From: Rhodovibrio salinarum DSM 9154
GTDB taxonomy: Bacteria; Pseudomonadota; Alphaproteobacteria; Kiloniellales; Rhodovibrionaceae
Direction of reading: 5' to 3'
Assembly (NCBI RefSeq): GCF_000515255.1
Contig: NZ_KI911559.1
Location: 2,553,660-2,617,659, forward strand
Length of the DNA stretch: 64,000 bases
In this document: piece by piece, positions 35,401 through 44,221 of the stretch
How the letters are laid out: the number at the start of each line of letters is the position of its first letter
How positions within the stretch are numbered: position 1 is the first letter of the stretch
Program-made: the position numbers and the translations under genes
Notes under the pieces: generated by a model
What the model was told of the DNA's origin: nothing
Databases searched by the model: none
What the model saw: only the letters and a program-made list of their open reading frames with translations

Positions 35401-35999
35401 CCGAAGAAGTCCAGGCGCAGCGGCTCCGGCTCGCCCGGCGGGAAGACGTCGACGATGCCGCCACGCACCGCGTACTCACCGGTATCCCCCACGGTATCGG
35501 AACGGACGTAGCCGTTTTCCGCGAAGAAAGCGGTCAATCGGTCGGGGGCGATCTGCGTGCCAGCCTTGGCGGTCAATACGCGTGGGGCGATGACGTCAAC
35601 CGGCGGCACACGCTGCAGCAGCGCGTTGACGGTGGTCAGCACGACCACCCCGGTTTCGGGCAGACCACCGGCGGCCAGGCGGCTGAGAGTGTCGACGCGC
35701 TGGGCAACGACATCGCGGTGCGGACTGACCCGGTCGTAGGGCAGACAGTCCCAGGCCGGGAAGCGCAGCACGGTGATGCCTGGGTAGAAGAAGGCCAGCG
35801 CCTCGGCCGCGCGCTCCAGCCTGGCGTCGTCGCGGGCGACGTGCAAAACGGGGGCGCCGGCACGCTCGGCCGCGGCCTCGCCCAGCAGCCAGGCGTCAAA
35901 GCCTTCGGGCGCGCGGGCGATCAGCCAGCGGCGGTTTTCGGAAAACGCCCGGGCGAGCGGGTTCTTCAGCGGTTCACCAGATCGACGCGGTACTTGCAC
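32454..35999 (-). CDS. mfd: Transcription-repair coupling factor
   Basis: Mfd removes RNA polymerase stalled at DNA lesions and recruits UvrA. The 1181-residue protein has the N-terminal UvrB-homology part (VLRFPAWDCLPYDRVSPHRDVVAQRVDTL), an RNA-polymerase-interacting domain with DLVVHVDHGIGRYDGL, and translocase motifs. These are ICGDVGFGKTEVAMRAAF (Walker A), VDEEQHFGVKQKEKLK (DEEQ box), TLTATPIPRTLQLSLSGVREMS and the C-terminal helicase half with HIIESGLDVPTANTLII and QLRGRIGRS. A TRCF regulatory domain ends it. GTG 35999 is the only in-frame start, overlapping sdhE by 34 nt. uvrA at 62516 is in the same window but far away. Confidence 0.97.
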   Translation of the reverse strand: MQVPRRSGEPLKNPLARAFSENRRWLIARAPEGFDAWLLGEAAAERAGAPVLHVARDDARLERAAEALAFFYPGITVLRFPAWDCLPYDRVSPHRDVVAQRVDTLSRLAAGGLPETGVVVLTTVNALLQRVPPVDVIAPRVLTAKAGTQIAPDRLTAFFAENGYVRSDTVGDTGEYAVRGGIVDVFPPGEPEPLRLDFFGDELESVRTFDPLSQRTTGNHPGFTLKPVSEVVLEDDTVERFRTAYREIFGTPSKDDPLYAAVSEGRPYTGMEHWLPLFYARMATLFDYLPETTPVTMERQVEESRASRLETIHDFYDARKTVQSTEGLDVPSYKPLEPERLYLSAEEWSRTLEARPVAQFQPYNAPTDTETAVLDARGAPGHDFSAARKKGEAGEPYTTLKTAIRQERGNGRRVAVAGYTEGSCQRLESVLKEHGIENLAAVSSWPEARQLPAGQVALVTLALEHGFVGDSAALISEQDILGERIARPRGRKRKAENFLTEVSSLHEGDLVVHVDHGIGRYDGLINMDVGGAPHDMLKVTYAGGDRLFVPVENIEVLSRYGSEEDGIQLDKLGQGNWQARKARVKERVKEIADGLIKIAADRQLKRMEPLSPPQEFDEFCARFPYAETDDQLNAIEETLADLQAGKPMDRLICGDVGFGKTEVAMRAAFVAAMNGKQVAVIVPTTLLARQHAETFQQRFQGYPLQVRQLSRLVTAKETKQVKQDLEDGKADIVVGTHALLGKEVQFRDLGMLIVDEEQHFGVKQKEKLKELRGDLHVLTLTATPIPRTLQLSLSGVREMSLISTPPVDRLAVRTFVLPFDPVVVREAIMREHWRGGQTFYVCPRIEDLAEVTDRLEKLVPEVKVAVAHGQMGAKELEKVMTEFYEGQYDVLLSTHIIESGLDVPTANTLIIHRADMYGLSQLYQLRGRIGRSKQRGYAYLTLKPGRKLTDAAEKRLHVMQQLDHLGAGFTLASHDMDIRGAGNLVGEEQSGHVKEVGIELYQQMLEEAVSQAKQGAGRGGAEASAEEGFTPQINIGTSVLIPERYVQDLNVRLGLYRRISTLVDKQDIDAFASELIDRFGPLPPEVENLLQVIQIKQLCRDAGVEKVDAGPKGAVLTFHQDQFARPDALVQFIQEAPGQVQLRPDHKLVYKRTWNTPEQRVQGIRHLVERLARLAQPQQAA

Positions 36000-36256
36000 A
36001 ACTCACGCAGCAGTTTGCTGTCCAGCTCTTCGGGAATTTCAGCCTGACCGGTGATCCAGGCGTACAGATCGCTGTCGGGCAATTGGAGAAGCTGCTCGTA
36101 ACGCCTCAGCTCCTCCGGGGTCAAGCTGGCGAGCGTCTCGTCGGCGAAACCGCCGATCAGCAGGTCCATCTCCCGCGTGCCGCGGTGCCAACTGTTGAAA
36201 TAGGCCCGCTTGCGCCGGATCTCGAGTGCGCTGGGTGGATCAGATGTCTCGCGCAT
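35966..36256 (-). CDS. sdhE: Succinate dehydrogenase assembly factor 2 (FAD assembly factor)
   Basis: SdhE promotes covalent flavinylation of the succinate dehydrogenase flavoprotein. The 96-residue protein has the family core: EIRRKRAYFNSWHRGTREMDLLIGGFAD, where RGxxE is the conserved motif. FxxxxLxxLxxxExxxYExLLxxxDxDLYxW follows, seen as LTPEELRRYEQLLQLPDSDLYAWITG. ATG 36256 with AGGA six bases ahead is chosen over an upstream extension. It overlaps the mfd start by 34 nt, so the two are probably translationally linked, an order common in alphaproteobacteria. Confidence 0.95.
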   Translation of the reverse strand: MRETSDPPSALEIRRKRAYFNSWHRGTREMDLLIGGFADETLASLTPEELRRYEQLLQLPDSDLYAWITGQAEIPEELDSKLLRELCKYRVDLVNR

Positions 36257-36480
36257 ACGCCATCCTGTCGCTTGGTGAAAGGCCCCGCCTTGCCGCCGGG
36301 ATATAGGCCCACGCTGCGCCCCTGTCACGACCGTTGCCGGGAGTGTTGGCGTGTAAAAGCAGAATCTGCACGCAATACGTGTTGTTTCGACGCCTATTTC
36401 GTTTATCGGGAGGCGCGCTCAAGGTAGACTGTCCCCGTCGGTCGGACTCAACCGCCGACGTAAAGGGGAGGCCAACCCAC

Positions 36481-37926
36481 ATGACCCGCACAATGAGGAT
36501 CGGCCGAGGTCTTGCCGTCGTGCCGTTAGCGGCGGCCAGCCTCACACTGGCAACACCGGCTGGCGCCATCGACTTGGGCACAGACTTGCCAGCGAACGTC
36601 TTCCCGGACCATCCGTTCCCGGTTTCACAGACCGTCATCAACGAATGGATCGACAAAGGCAACGATTCCGACATTTACGCGCATGGTTGGACCCTGTGGG
36701 CCGGATTGACCTCGGACAGCGGCAGCACCGCCCGCGGGGTCGAGAACGCGCCGATCTATCTGACGTGGGCAACCCCCGATCAACTCGCGCACGCGCCGAC
36801 TGCTGGTGAGAACCTGGTCGCCCGCAACGAGCCGCTACGTCTGCAGCCGCCCCGTCAGTTCCATAGTGGGCACCCTCGAGTTACGGCCCCGCAGGCAATT
36901 GGCGACGCGCGCTGCGGCGGCAGTGGCAAGCCCGATACCTGCATTGTCGTTACCGTCAATTACAGCCCGTCGGCCGCGCACCATGTGCTGAGCAATGACT
37001 TGCTGGCGCAGAGCACACTCGCTCGCTACGTGGAGGAAGGCTACTCGGAAATCCCCAACCTGCCCTACGATGCCGTGACGGTGAAACCGGTCTACAAGGT
37101 CATCTCGCAGGAAAAGCTGGACGACAACGGCCTGTACGCGATGCCGGTCTGGCCCGGCACGCCCGAGCCTGCCAAGACGTTCGGCGAGGAAGTGTGGAAT
37201 CAGTGCGTCCACATCGACCCGAACAACCAGGGTCAGGGAGACGGCTCAGTCGACCAGGGCTGCACGGGGGCGAGCCCGTCCACCACCTACAATTTGTCCG
37301 ATTTTATCCATTACCCGGTTACGAAGGCAGATCAGGCCTATCTGCAAAACCTCAGCGGCGGCCAGGAAGGCACGCTCGAAGTCGGCGACACCATCATCCT
37401 TGTGGCCATGCATGTAGGCAGCCGCGAGATCAAGCGCTGGACCTGGCAAACCTTCTGGTGGACCGCAGACCCCGAAGCGCCGAACGCGCCAAGCAGTCAG
37501 GCGATGGCAGCTGCGCAGCCGGAGCAGCTTCCGGCACCGGCCAGTCACTACGCCATGTCGGCGGCATATCAGATGCTCGCCCCCGCCCAACCGCTGAACG
37601 ATGGGGAGAACTACGGCGCCCTGCTCCCGGTCTACAATCCCTATCTGGAAGCCGGGTTCGATCCGCAAACCTTCAAGCTAAGCCGGCCGGTCATCGTACC
37701 TGATTCGGGGCTGACCGCGACCCGCTACGGGGTCGAGACGAACTGCATGACCTGCCATGGCCTGGCTGCCTACGATCCGGCCGCGATCTACGACGATACC
37801 GGCCTAAACCGGGAGACGCCCTACGCTGCCAACTTCTACCTGCCCCTCAACGATCGGGTATTCGACGGCAAGCTGAAGCTTGATTTCGCCTGGTCGATCC
37901 TGGGGGCGATGGACCAAAGCCGCTGA
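36481..37926 (+). CDS. Secreted monohaem c-type protein of unknown function
   Basis: A 481-residue protein that I do not recognise. It starts with a signal peptide (GLAVVPLAAASLTLATPAGA, cleavage before IDLG), so it is exported. One CMTCH haem c attachment site lies near residue 423 in TNCMTCHGLAAYDPA. Two further Cys pairs, DARCGGSGKPDTC and QCVHI with QGCTGAS, could form disulfides. Aromatic-rich motifs such as HGWTLWAGLTSDSG and IKRWTWQTFWWTADP recur. GGGGAGG before ATG 36481 gives a strong start. It stands alone between sdhE and recG; no oxidase or partner subunit is near. It could be an electron carrier or a haem enzyme. Confidence 0.85.
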   Translation: MTRTMRIGRGLAVVPLAAASLTLATPAGAIDLGTDLPANVFPDHPFPVSQTVINEWIDKGNDSDIYAHGWTLWAGLTSDSGSTARGVENAPIYLTWATPDQLAHAPTAGENLVARNEPLRLQPPRQFHSGHPRVTAPQAIGDARCGGSGKPDTCIVVTVNYSPSAAHHVLSNDLLAQSTLARYVEEGYSEIPNLPYDAVTVKPVYKVISQEKLDDNGLYAMPVWPGTPEPAKTFGEEVWNQCVHIDPNNQGQGDGSVDQGCTGASPSTTYNLSDFIHYPVTKADQAYLQNLSGGQEGTLEVGDTIILVAMHVGSREIKRWTWQTFWWTADPEAPNAPSSQAMAAAQPEQLPAPASHYAMSAAYQMLAPAQPLNDGENYGALLPVYNPYLEAGFDPQTFKLSRPVIVPDSGLTATRYGVETNCMTCHGLAAYDPAAIYDDTGLNRETPYAANFYLPLNDRVFDGKLKLDFAWSILGAMDQSR

Positions 37927-37957
37927 GGGCCAGGGCGTAGGATCGACGGCCCGTTTT
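37927..37957 (+). terminator. Weak terminator-like hairpin after monohaem gene
   Basis: A 5-bp stem GGGCC/GGCCC with a 17-nt loop is followed by GTTTTC, directly after the stop codon. Such a short stem makes this doubtful. Confidence 0.25.
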
Positions 37958-38031
37958 CTGGAACGCCTCGGCCTGCTAAAGCACGGGGGCGCGGCGGATG
38001 TCCGTCGTGCTCCCCGTGTGGTCGCGGAGTC

Positions 38032-38046
38032 GGAGGCCAACCCCTG
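38032..38046 (+). promoter_or_regulatory. Ribosome binding site and CTG start of recG
   Basis: GGAGG at 38032-38036 is followed by 7 nt and then CTG at 38044-38046. No ATG, GTG or TTG in the recG frame lies near this site, and the protein from CTG matches the family N-terminus. Confidence 0.7.
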
Positions 38047-40121
38047 CGCCCGGAAGTTCTGTATCCCCTGTTCCGGCCGGTCACGGAGTTACCGGGCATC
38101 GGGCCGCGCAACGCCAAGCTGTTCGAACAGCTGGCAGGCGGGCGCGTGGTCGACCTGTGCTGGCACCTGCCCTCCGGCGTGATCGACCGCGGCTACCAGC
38201 CGAGGGTCGCCGACGCCGAACCGGGCCGGATCGCGACCCTGACCGTCAACGTCGAGCAGCACCTCGAGCCGCGCAGCCGCAAGCAGCCCTACCGCGTGCG
38301 CTGCTGGGACGAGTCCAGCGCGATCGACATCGTTTTCTTCCACGCCAAGCCGGACTACGTACGCAAGATTCTGCCGGTGGGCGCGACGCGGATCGTGTCC
38401 GGCAAGGTGGAGAGCTATCACGGCCTGCCGCAGATGGCCCATCCGGACCACGTCGCCCCGCCCGAGCAGCGGGAATCCGTCGGCACGGTCGAACCCGTCT
38501 ACCCCCTGACCCAGGGGCTAACACAGAAGGTCGTGCGCAAGGCCGTCGCCGCGGCGTTGAAAAGCGCGCCGGAACTGCCCGAGTGGCTGGAGCCCAGCTA
38601 CCTGCGCCAACAGGGCTGGGCGCCCTGGCGCCAGGCACTGGAGAACGCGCACGCGCCGGGCTCGGAAGCCGAGATCGACCCGCAAACCCCGGCGCGGCAG
38701 CGCCTGGCCTATGACGAATTGCTCGCCAACCAGCTCGCGCTCGCCCTGGTTCGACGCAGCCAGCGCAAGACGAAGGGACGCCGGATCGCCGGCGACGGTC
38801 ACCTGCGGGAGCAGGCCCTCTCCGCCCTGCCCTTCGAACTGACGGGTGCGCAAGCCCGCGCGACGCGCGAGATCCTGGCCGACATGGCCGACGACGCGCG
38901 GATGCTGCGCCTGCTACAGGGCGACGTGGGCAGCGGCAAGACAGTTGTCGCGCTGCTCGCCATGCTGGCCGCGGTGGAGGCCGGCGGCCAAGCCGCCCTG
39001 ATGGCGCCGACCGAGATCCTGGCGCGCCAGCACTACGCCACCATCCAGCCGCTGGCCGACGCCGCGGGCGTCGAGGTCTTGCTGCTCACCGGCCGCGACA
39101 AGGGCAAGGCGCGCCAGCAGGCTCTAAGCCGCCTGGCCAGCGGCGACGTCAAACTCGCCGTCGGCACGCACGCCCTGTTCCAGGAGGATGTTGCGTTCGA
39201 CAATCTGTGCCTGGCGGTGATCGACGAGCAGCACCGCTTCGGCGTGCACCAGCGCATGACGTTGCAGGCCAAGGGGCGTGGCGTCGACGTGCTGGTGATG
39301 ACCGCCACACCGATCCCACGCACCCTGATGCTGACCTCCTATGGCGACATGGAGGCCTCCAAGCTGGACGAGAAGCCAGCCGGGCGAAAGCCGGTAGACA
39401 CGCGGGTCGTTGCGCTCGACCGGCTGGACCAGGTCGTGGACGGGGTCGGCCGGTCGATGGCGGCCGGGCATAAGACCTTCTGGGTATGCCCACTGGTCGA
39501 GGAATCCGAGGCGGTCGAGGTCGCCGCGGCGGAGGAGCGTTACACCGCACTGAAAAGCCGGTTCGGCGCGCGAGTCGGGCTGGTGCATGGGCGCATGCGC
39601 GCGGCCGACAAGGACCGCGTGATGGCCGAATTCAAGGACGGCGACATCGATATCCTGGTCGCCACCACGGTGATCGAGGTCGGCGTCGACGTGCCGGCGG
39701 CAACGATCATGGTGATCGAGCATGCCGAGCGCTTCGGTCTTGCCCAACTGCACCAGCTGCGCGGGCGGATCGGCCGCGGCGATCAGCAGGCAACCTGCCT
39801 GCTGCTCTATCAGACGCCGTTGGGCGAGACGGCGGCAGAGCGGCTAAAGGTGATGCGCGAAAGCGAAGATGGCTTCCGGATCGCCGAGCAGGACCTGAAG
39901 TTGCGCGGGGCTGGCGAGCTCCTGGGGACGCGGCAGAGCGGCTTTCCCGAGTTCCGCCTGGCGGACCTGAGCGTGCACGACGATCTGCTGGCGACCGCAC
40001 GCGACGACGTGCAACTGGTGCTGGAACGGGACTCCGAGCTGCAGGGGGACCGCGGCCGGGCATTGCGTGTGCTGCTTTACCTGTTCGAGCGCGACGCGGC
40101 AGTGAAGTATCTGCGCTCCGG

Positions 40122-40125
<4 letters not shown>
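38044..40125 (+). CDS. recG: ATP-dependent DNA helicase RecG
   Basis: RecG remodels stalled replication forks and Holliday junctions. From CTG 38044 the protein has 693 residues, opening LRPEVLYPLFRPVTELPGIGPRNAKLFEQL, the usual alphaproteobacterial RecG start. An OB-fold wedge domain follows (DIVFFHAKPDYVRKILPVG), then Walker A LLQGDVGSGKTVVALLAM, the DEQH box VIDEQHRFGVHQR, MTATPIPRTL, and the C-terminal VATTVIEVGVDVPAATIMVIEHAERFGLAQLHQLRGRIGRG. Starting at the first standard codon, GTG 38146, would remove 34 conserved residues including the helix-hairpin-helix-like LPGIGP. The CTG start is inferred from homology plus the GGAGG at ideal spacing. Its stop overlaps the convergent exchanger gene by 4 nt. 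Confidence 0.95.
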
Positions 40126-41150
<1,025 letters not shown>

Positions 41151-41238
41151 GTGGGGCCCTAACGGATGAAAGGCTTTACGAAACGGGTTTACGCGGTCGG
41201 AAGGTGGGAAGCTGGACGGCAGCGCACAACCAGGGCCG

Positions 41239-42771
41239 TTAACGACCGCCTTGCTGCGCGGCAGTTGGTACGCTTTGGTTCCCCGAGCCCGGTGCGTCGC
41301 CGTGCCCGCCCTCTGGCTTTTGCAGCTCCGGCGGTTCCGGTGGGGTGATGATGCCACCAGAGATGATCATCTTGGCGCCCTCCTCGACCGTCATGGTCAG
41401 CACTTTCGCCTCGGCCTTCGGGACGAACAGCAGGAAACCGGAGGTTGGATTCGGCGTGGTCGGCAGGAAGACGTTGATCGACTCTTCCGGGGCCTTGCGC
41501 GCCACATCCCCCTGCGTCTCGGCCGTGAGGAAGGCGAGCGCCCAGCTGTCCGGGCGCGGGTATTGCACCAACACGACCTGCCGGAAGGCGTTGGACCGTT
41601 GGGCCAGCACCGTTTCGAAGATCTGCTTGATGGCGCTGTAGACGGACCGGATGACCGGAAGACCGTTCAGCAGCCGCTCGTAGACCGTCATCAACAGGCG
41701 CCCGATCAAGCCGGTGGCGAACATGCCGACCAGCGTGAGCGCGACGAACACGACAAGCACGCCAATTCCCGGCACCGAGAACGGCAGATAGCTTTCCGGA
41801 TTCCAGCCCGGCGGCATCAGCGGCGTCACCCGGGAGTCGACGAACGCCACCACGTTCCAGGTGATCCAGACTGTAATCGAGATCGGGGCCGTCACCAGCA
41901 CGCCGGCCAGGAAATAGTTGCGCAGCCGCGCCAGCAGGCCGAAACCGCGATGCCCGTCGTCACCGGCCTGCTCCTGGCGGGCCAGTTCCTGCTCCAGCAC
42001 GTTGCTGGCCGTGGCGGTGGAAATATCGCTCTCCGCGAAGGCCCCGGGCTCGGCCTGGGCCGCGGGAAAGGGCTCGGCGCGCTCCGGCGGGCTAATGATG
42101 CCGCCGGAGATGATCAGCTTCGCCGCCTCCTCGGTCGACATGTCGAGCAGGCGCACGTCGCTTTTCGGAATGAACAGCAGGAAACCGGTCGACGGGTTCG
42201 GTGTCGCGGGGACGAAGACGTTGACCACCTCCTCGTCGGTGATCGTCTGCACCTCCCCCTTGGTCGTGCCGGTGATGAAGCCGATCGCCCAGGTCCCCCG
42301 GCAGGGATATTCAACCAGCACGACCTGCCGGAAGGCGTTGGAGCGCTGAGCCAGGACCGTTTCGAAGATCTGCTTGATGGCGCTGTAGACGGACCGGACG
42401 ATCGGCACGCGATCGACCAGTTTTTCCGCCTCCCGCATCGCCCAGCGGCCGAGCAGTCCGGTTGCGAGAACGCCGATCGTGACCAGGCCCACCGCGGCGA
42501 TGATCAGGCCGACACCGGGGACGTCGAACGGTAGATACGTCCGCGGACGCCATGGCGGGGGGATCAGCGGCGTCAGGGTGGCGTCGACGAAGGAGACGAA
42601 CTCCCAGGTCAGCCATAGCGTGATCGACACCGGGGCGGCGATCAGCAGCCCGGCCAGGAAATAGTTGCGCAGCTTGCTGCCCAGGCCGCCTACCGGCTTG
42701 GCAACGAGGGCATAGGGGTCGCGTCGGCTTGGTCCCTGGTCGAAACCGTGTTTGTCGGATTTCCGCGTCAT
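41239..42771 (-). CDS. Double DUF502 inner-membrane protein
   Basis: A 510-residue protein formed by two DUF502 domains, residues about 30-225 and 268-480. DUF502 proteins are normally single-domain, about 200-230 residues, with two N-terminal helices and unknown function. Each half has the same order: LRNYFLAGxLxxAPxSITxWxTW, a YLPFxVPGxG helix, then RSVYSAIKQIFETVLAQRS, and a GFLLFxPKxxxxxLxM, ISGGIIxPPE end. Halves share 28 identical residues in the core. The linker is acidic (QAEPGAFAESDIS). A DUF502 gene next to recG is common in alphaproteobacteria, but the fused form is unusual to my knowledge. ATG 42771. Confidence 0.92.
   Translation of the reverse strand: MTRKSDKHGFDQGPSRRDPYALVAKPVGGLGSKLRNYFLAGLLIAAPVSITLWLTWEFVSFVDATLTPLIPPPWRPRTYLPFDVPGVGLIIAAVGLVTIGVLATGLLGRWAMREAEKLVDRVPIVRSVYSAIKQIFETVLAQRSNAFRQVVLVEYPCRGTWAIGFITGTTKGEVQTITDEEVVNVFVPATPNPSTGFLLFIPKSDVRLLDMSTEEAAKLIISGGIISPPERAEPFPAAQAEPGAFAESDISTATASNVLEQELARQEQAGDDGHRGFGLLARLRNYFLAGVLVTAPISITVWITWNVVAFVDSRVTPLMPPGWNPESYLPFSVPGIGVLVVFVALTLVGMFATGLIGRLLMTVYERLLNGLPVIRSVYSAIKQIFETVLAQRSNAFRQVVLVQYPRPDSWALAFLTAETQGDVARKAPEESINVFLPTTPNPTSGFLLFVPKAEAKVLTMTVEEGAKMIISGGIITPPEPPELQKPEGGHGDAPGSGNQSVPTAAQQGGR
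41572..41651. repeat. Internal direct repeat of DUF502 gene, copy in second domain
   Basis: This stretch matches 42319-42398, exactly 747 nt away (249 codons, in frame). It includes a 24-nt (41572-41595) and a 43-nt (41609-41651) perfect match. Confidence 0.9.
42319..42398. repeat. Internal direct repeat of DUF502 gene, copy in first domain
   Basis: Partner of 41572-41651. The 43-nt identical block is 42356-42398 and the 24-nt block 42319-42342. Recombination between the copies would leave a single in-frame DUF502 gene. Confidence 0.9.
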
Positions 42772-42958
42772 CGCCGCCTAACAGGCGCCCCCGGGATCAT
42801 TGCACTGCCGACATAGATGTAGCAGGGGCGCGCCTTGGCGACCAGCGTACCTGGACTCCCCGACGCGTACGCACAGACGTACGGCACACACGTTGGTCGT
42901 ACTCGACCATGTGCGACACGTAACGCGAGCGAACATCTACTCGAAAGCACCGGGAAAA

Positions 42959-43045
42959 TGGTGCGGCTGGCAGGACTCGAACCTGCACGGGCTTACGCCC
43001 ACTGCCACCTGAAGACAGCGCGTCTACCAGTTCCGCCACAGCCGC
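42959..43045 (-). tRNA. tRNA-Leu (CAG)
   Basis: An 87-nt class II tRNA with encoded CCA. The acceptor stem is GCGGCTG/CAGCCGC with discriminator A. The anticodon stem CTGTC/GGCAG encloses TTCAGGT, giving anticodon CAG. The variable arm is GGGCGTAAGCCC-like and the T-loop is TTCGAGT. Confidence 0.96.
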
Positions 43046-43107
43046 ACGGGCGGGAATATGTCGACCGGCCTCTCGTCTCCGCGGCGCACCTTGCCCGGCG
43101 GGGCGGA

Positions 43108-43194
43108 TGGTGCGGCTGGCAGGACTTGAACCTGCACGGGGTAACCCCCACAGCGCCCTCAACGCTGCGCGTCTACCAATTCCGCCACAGCCGC
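43108..43194 (-). tRNA. tRNA-Leu (GAG)
   Basis: An 87-nt class II tRNA with encoded CCA. Its acceptor stem is identical to that of the neighbouring tRNA-Leu. The anticodon stem CAGCG/CGCTG encloses TTGAGGG, giving anticodon GAG. It lies 62 nt upstream of tRNA-Leu(CAG) on the same strand, so the two are probably one transcript. Confidence 0.96.
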
Positions 43195-43374
43195 GGAAAG
43201 TCCGGTGAACCGCGGCCCCCGCCGCGATCCGCCGGTCATGTATCGCACCGTACGCACTTGTGCAAGGGCATTTTAGACCTGTGTTTCAAAGTCATGTCGC
43301 TTGCGCTTCAGCGCACCTGCGTGCTCGGCTGCACGCCACGTTCGCCCCGACACCACAGCTACAGCGCAGTTCAC

Positions 43375-43596
43375 ATGAAGACCGGATCCATCATCCTGCT
43401 TGCCCTCGCAGCGCTGGCGGCCGTCGGCGGCGTCTCGGCGTACGTCTGGGTGTCGCTCGGCGACGTCGAAATCTCCTGGCTGGGCCTGCTGGCGATGGGA
43501 TTCGGAGTCGTGTTCAGTCTGGGACTGGGAATCGGGCTGATGGCGCTGGTGTACTTCTCCAACAAACGCGGATACGACGACGAGGCCGGTCACTAG
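43375..43596 (+). CDS. Small two-helix membrane protein, unknown
   Basis: A 73-residue protein beginning MKTGSIILLALAALAAVGG, with hydrophobic stretches at about residues 4-26 and 36-62 (LGLLAMGFGVVFSLGLGIGLMALVYF) and a charged tail NKRGYDDEAGH. It has no motif I can name. ATG 43375 is chosen because the longer open frame runs through both tRNA-Leu genes. It looks like one of the small membrane proteins common in alphaproteobacteria. Confidence 0.65.
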   Translation: MKTGSIILLALAALAAVGGVSAYVWVSLGDVEISWLGLLAMGFGVVFSLGLGIGLMALVYFSNKRGYDDEAGH

Positions 43597-43800
43597 CGTC
43601 GGCGCGGGCAAGGTAGGACGGTTGGGCCCATGAATCGTGCATTCACGGCAAGCAGATAGACCTCGCGCCGCAAACAGGCTTAGGATTCGAAAACCCGAAA
43701 GGCGGATGCCACCAAAGGCGAAAGCAGTCTGCGCGTCACCGCCGGCTTGCCGCGCCGCCTCACGCCCGAATCCAGGCGCCCCAAGTTTTGGAGACCGCCG

Positions 43801-44214
43801 ATGCCCCTGCGTTTCACCGCTCCCCTTGGAAACCACCGAATCGCCATCGCGCTAGCGACCGTTGCACTTGCCAGCGGGATCGCACTCGCAAGCGCCCCCA
43901 CAGCAAAAGCCGGAATGAGCCTGAAACAATTCCGCAACTATGCCGCCATGCCCGGCGGCGCGCCCTTGATCCGCAGCTACCTCAGCGGTCTGCGCGACGG
44001 CATGATCGGTCTGCAGACCAACCTGAGTGAACAGGGCCTGGAGCCGACCTTCTGCCCGCTCGAAGAAGACATCACCACCGGCACGACCTTCGAGGAGACG
44101 GTGATGCGGGAGATCAACCAGCCCGCCGACGGACAGCCATGGCCCGGCGACACGCAACTCGCCACCGTCGTGGCCGCCGCGCTGCAGAACGCCTACCCGT
44201 GCGAGACCTACTGA
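43801..44214 (+). CDS. Secreted Rap1a/Tai-like small protein
   Basis: A 137-residue precursor with a signal peptide (IAIALATVALASGIALASAPTAKA). The mature part reads SLKQFRNYAAMPGGAPLIRSYLSGLRDGMIGLQ, then PTFCPLEEDITTGTTFEETV, and ends TVVAAALQNAYPCETY. The order Y-x-x-G-x-x-D-G, FCxP, and a C-terminal AAxxxxYPC with two cysteines resembles the Rap1a/Tai fold (PF18602), a family named for immunity to type VI amidases but also seen as a lone periplasmic domain. No effector gene is adjacent, so an immunity role is not supported. GGAGA precedes ATG 43801. Confidence 0.7.
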   Translation: MPLRFTAPLGNHRIAIALATVALASGIALASAPTAKAGMSLKQFRNYAAMPGGAPLIRSYLSGLRDGMIGLQTNLSEQGLEPTFCPLEEDITTGTTFEETVMREINQPADGQPWPGDTQLATVVAAALQNAYPCETY

Positions 44215-44221
44215 AGCGGTT

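Noticed and set aside
32502-36047. Several long plus-strand open frames opposite mfd
   Set aside because: All are antisense to intact Mfd motifs and have low-complexity translations.
42835-43374. Long upstream extension of the small membrane protein at 43375
   Set aside because: It runs through both tRNA-Leu genes and cannot be coding as such.
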